The notes under the pieces were generated by a model that was not told the DNA's origin, did no database searches, and saw nothing but the letters and a program-made list of their open reading frames with translations. A DNA stretch of 15,417 nucleotides from Betaproteobacteria bacterium (GTDB lineage: Bacteria > Pseudomonadota > Gammaproteobacteria > Burkholderiales > Casimicrobiaceae): the NCBI GenBank assembly GCA_016704895.1, contig JADIZG010000041.1, forward strand, positions 1 through 15,417. Reading direction: 5' to 3'. The stretch's first letter is position 1. The number at the start of each line of letters is the position of its first letter. The position numbers and the translations under genes were made by a program. Positions 14,242 to 15,417 of the stretch are shown here, piece by piece.

Positions 14242-14312
14242 CGGGGGACGGGCGGCCCGCGTCGACGCGCTGCGGCGCGGTGGGGATTCGTGGTCGCGCT
14301 TCCCGCGCCCGC

Positions 14313-15275
14313 TCAGGCACTTTGCACGCCCTTTCGATAAGCGGCGAGCCGTCGCGTCAGGCCTTCGACCGCCGCGATTACCGTGGGCAGGGCATCGTCG
14401 ATCGGCGGCGGCGTGTATCGAAGCACGATGTCGGCGATGAATGGATCGTCGACCATCGGGTACGACGTCGGCGGCGGCGCGTCCTTCAGCACGAAGAAGC
14501 CGTCGACGTACGGTCGGAGCATGTCGTCCGGCGTCGGTACCCGACCTGCGCGAAGCCCGGCGTACGCCTGGTAGAAGTTCGAGTCGGTCGGGTAATCCCG
14601 GCCGCCGGCAATGCGCGCGAGCCGCCGGACGCCGAACTTCTTCGTGTGCTGCACCACGCTCCGGGCGGGCAGGTGCGCGACGCAGAATGCGGCCGGCGCG
14701 CCGACCATCGGCAGGCGGCGCGCCGTCTGCGGCTTGTTCCCGACGTAGACCTCGTGGTTGCCCTGGCCGATGTAGGCACCGGGTATCGCAGCGAAACTTC
14801 GGGCCACGGCGACCTTTCCCGTCCCGCGAGCCCGTCCGGTCAGCCTGCGGGCGGCGCGGGCGCAGGCAACGACGTCGCGGCTGATGCCGTCGAACGGCGG
14901 AGCATAGGTCGGCCAGTCGAACACCGGATGCACATCCGGCGGCAGGGATCCCAGGTATCGCTCGAGCTCCGCGCGGCTCCCGACCTTCAGGAACTCGTCG
15001 GCATCGAGCGGAAAGACGAAGTCCGCCGGCGTCCGCGCGAACACCTCACGCGCTGCGCTGGTCGTGATCTCGGCCTGCAGGTACCCGGGCGCCTCGTGGC
15101 GCTTGACGACGAGCGGCAGCCGCTCGGCGCACAGTGCGGTCAGGATCGCCGGCGTGCGGTCGGTGGAGTTGTGGTCGACGACCAGCATCCCGTCGAGGAT
15201 CGTGAGGTTGTGGCGCACGAAGGCCTCGACGATGTCTTCTTCGTTGCGAACCATCGATACGCCCCAGATCTTCAT
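14313..15275 (-). CDS. Glycosyltransferase family 2 protein (Glyco_tranf_2_4 type)
   Basis: A cytoplasmic 320-residue GT-A fold enzyme that probably transfers a sugar to a cell-surface glycan or protein; donor and acceptor are unknown. The N-terminus IWGVSMVRNEEDIVEAFVRH is the hallmark of the GT2_4 type. It is followed by VVDHNSTDRTPAIL (nucleotide-binding D34/S37/D39 region) and the metal-binding D-x-D in FPLDADEFL (D91, D93). The later GQGNHEVYVG and HLPARSVVQHTKKFG blocks are also typical. No membrane helix is seen. ATG 15275 overlaps the stop of the gene upstream (ATGA), and the C-terminal 40 residues are clearly homologous to the end of that upstream gene, so the two are tandem paralogues in a likely surface-polysaccharide cluster extending to the right of the window. 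Downstream, 160 bp separate it from the convergent ubiD. Confidence 0.9.
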   Translation of the reverse strand: MKIWGVSMVRNEEDIVEAFVRHNLTILDGMLVVDHNSTDRTPAILTALCAERLPLVVKRHEAPGYLQAEITTSAAREVFARTPADFVFPLDADEFLKVGSRAELERYLGSLPPDVHPVFDWPTYAPPFDGISRDVVACARAARRLTGRARGTGKVAVARSFAAIPGAYIGQGNHEVYVGNKPQTARRLPMVGAPAAFCVAHLPARSVVQHTKKFGVRRLARIAGGRDYPTDSNFYQAYAGLRAGRVPTPDDMLRPYVDGFFVLKDAPPPTSYPMVDDPFIADIVLRYTPPPIDDALPTVIAAVEGLTRRLAAYRKGVQSA

Positions 15276-15417
15276 CGCGGGGCCCGATCCGGGGCGGGCG
15301 CTACCGGGCGAGCGGCGGCGAGGCGGCGGACGAACCGTTCCACTGCCGCAAGCACGAGAGGCAGCGCATCGGCCGCGGTCGGCGGCGTGTACCTGAGCGA
15401 GACCGGCGCGAGGAACG
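15272..15417 (-). CDS. C-terminus of a second glycosyltransferase, paralogue of the adjacent gene (5' end beyond window)
   Basis: The reading frame is open from the right edge to a TGA at 15274-15272 and encodes 47 residues. Its LRYTPPTAADALPLVLAAVE and RFVRRLAAARP align with LRYTPPPIDDALPTVIAAVE and GLTRRLAAYRK at the end of the neighbouring glycosyltransferase, so it is a paralogue of the same GT2_4 type. Only the tail is in the window; catalytic motifs cannot be checked. The stop overlaps the ATG of the next gene as ATGA, indicating translational coupling in one operon read leftward. Confidence 0.8.
   Translation of the reverse strand, partial: FLAPVSLRYTPPTAADALPLVLAAVERFVRRLAAARPVAPAPDRAPR

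Noticed and set aside
14117..14273. Direct repeat CGCGTCGACGCGCTGC at 14117 and 14258
   Set aside because: The 16 bases are made of GC-rich codon-like pieces and a palindrome; without further flanking identity, chance or common codon use explains it.

Overview
The window is a very GC-rich stretch (clearly above 65% GC by eye) with closely packed genes and the codon use of a high-GC proteobacterium. The paired membrane proteins HemX and HemY, a ubiquinone-type UbiA and a UbiD decarboxylase, FNR- and Fur-like boxes, and TANAAT -10 elements close to start codons all point to a Betaproteobacterium, most likely Burkholderiales or a relative. That is an inference from gene content only. Most of the window is ordinary core genome. 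The more unusual parts are a small regulated block at about 4.87-6.65 kb and a palindromic repeat array with an extreme G run near 11 kb.

Layout. (1) 1-1580, minus strand: a membrane-anchored helix-hairpin-helix protein and an EamA/DMT transporter that runs off the left edge, joined by a GTGA stop/start overlap. (2) 1686-4852, plus strand: hemX, hemY and a NodB-type polysaccharide deacetylase; hemC and hemD are not adjacent. (3) 4875-6251, plus strand: a perfect FNR-type box (TTGAT-N4-ATCAA) placed for class II activation, then an exported Cys-rich DUF2946-like protein and a Crp/Fnr regulator. The regulator's recognition helix carries the E-x-x-S-R residues that read TTGAT. (4) 6378-6649: a Fur-type box lying on a promoter from which a small DUF2061 membrane protein may be made as a leaderless transcript. 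(5) 6720-7754, minus strand: a [2Fe-2S]/FAD/NAD(P)H reductase. Divergent from it is a plus-strand run of an atypical SDR, ubiA, a family 6 (TDG-like) DNA glycosylase with an apparent single-base frameshift, and a classical-fold SDR that has lost its catalytic tetrad. (6) 10928-11202: tandem copies of a ~65 bp palindromic repeat, interrupted by a run of 62 G, between convergent genes. (7) 11203-12447, minus strand, an MFS transporter, divergent from ubiD (12635-14152, plus strand). (8) 14313 to the right edge, minus strand: two tandem, paralogous family 2 glycosyltransferases overlapping by ATGA; only the C-terminus of the upstream one is in the window.

How the parts work together. hemX/hemY belong to tetrapyrrole metabolism, and ubiA and ubiD carry out successive ubiquinone steps (prenylation of 4-hydroxybenzoate, then decarboxylation). 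The FNR-box block and the Fur-box gene suggest oxygen/NO-linked and iron-linked control of two small envelope proteins lying side by side. Three genes (hemX, the MFS gene and the DUF2061 gene) have a -10 hexamer ending only 6-7 nt before the start codon, which predicts leaderless mRNAs. No rRNA, tRNA, CRISPR array, insertion sequence or phage gene was recognised, and no gene-free stretch exceeds 300 bases.
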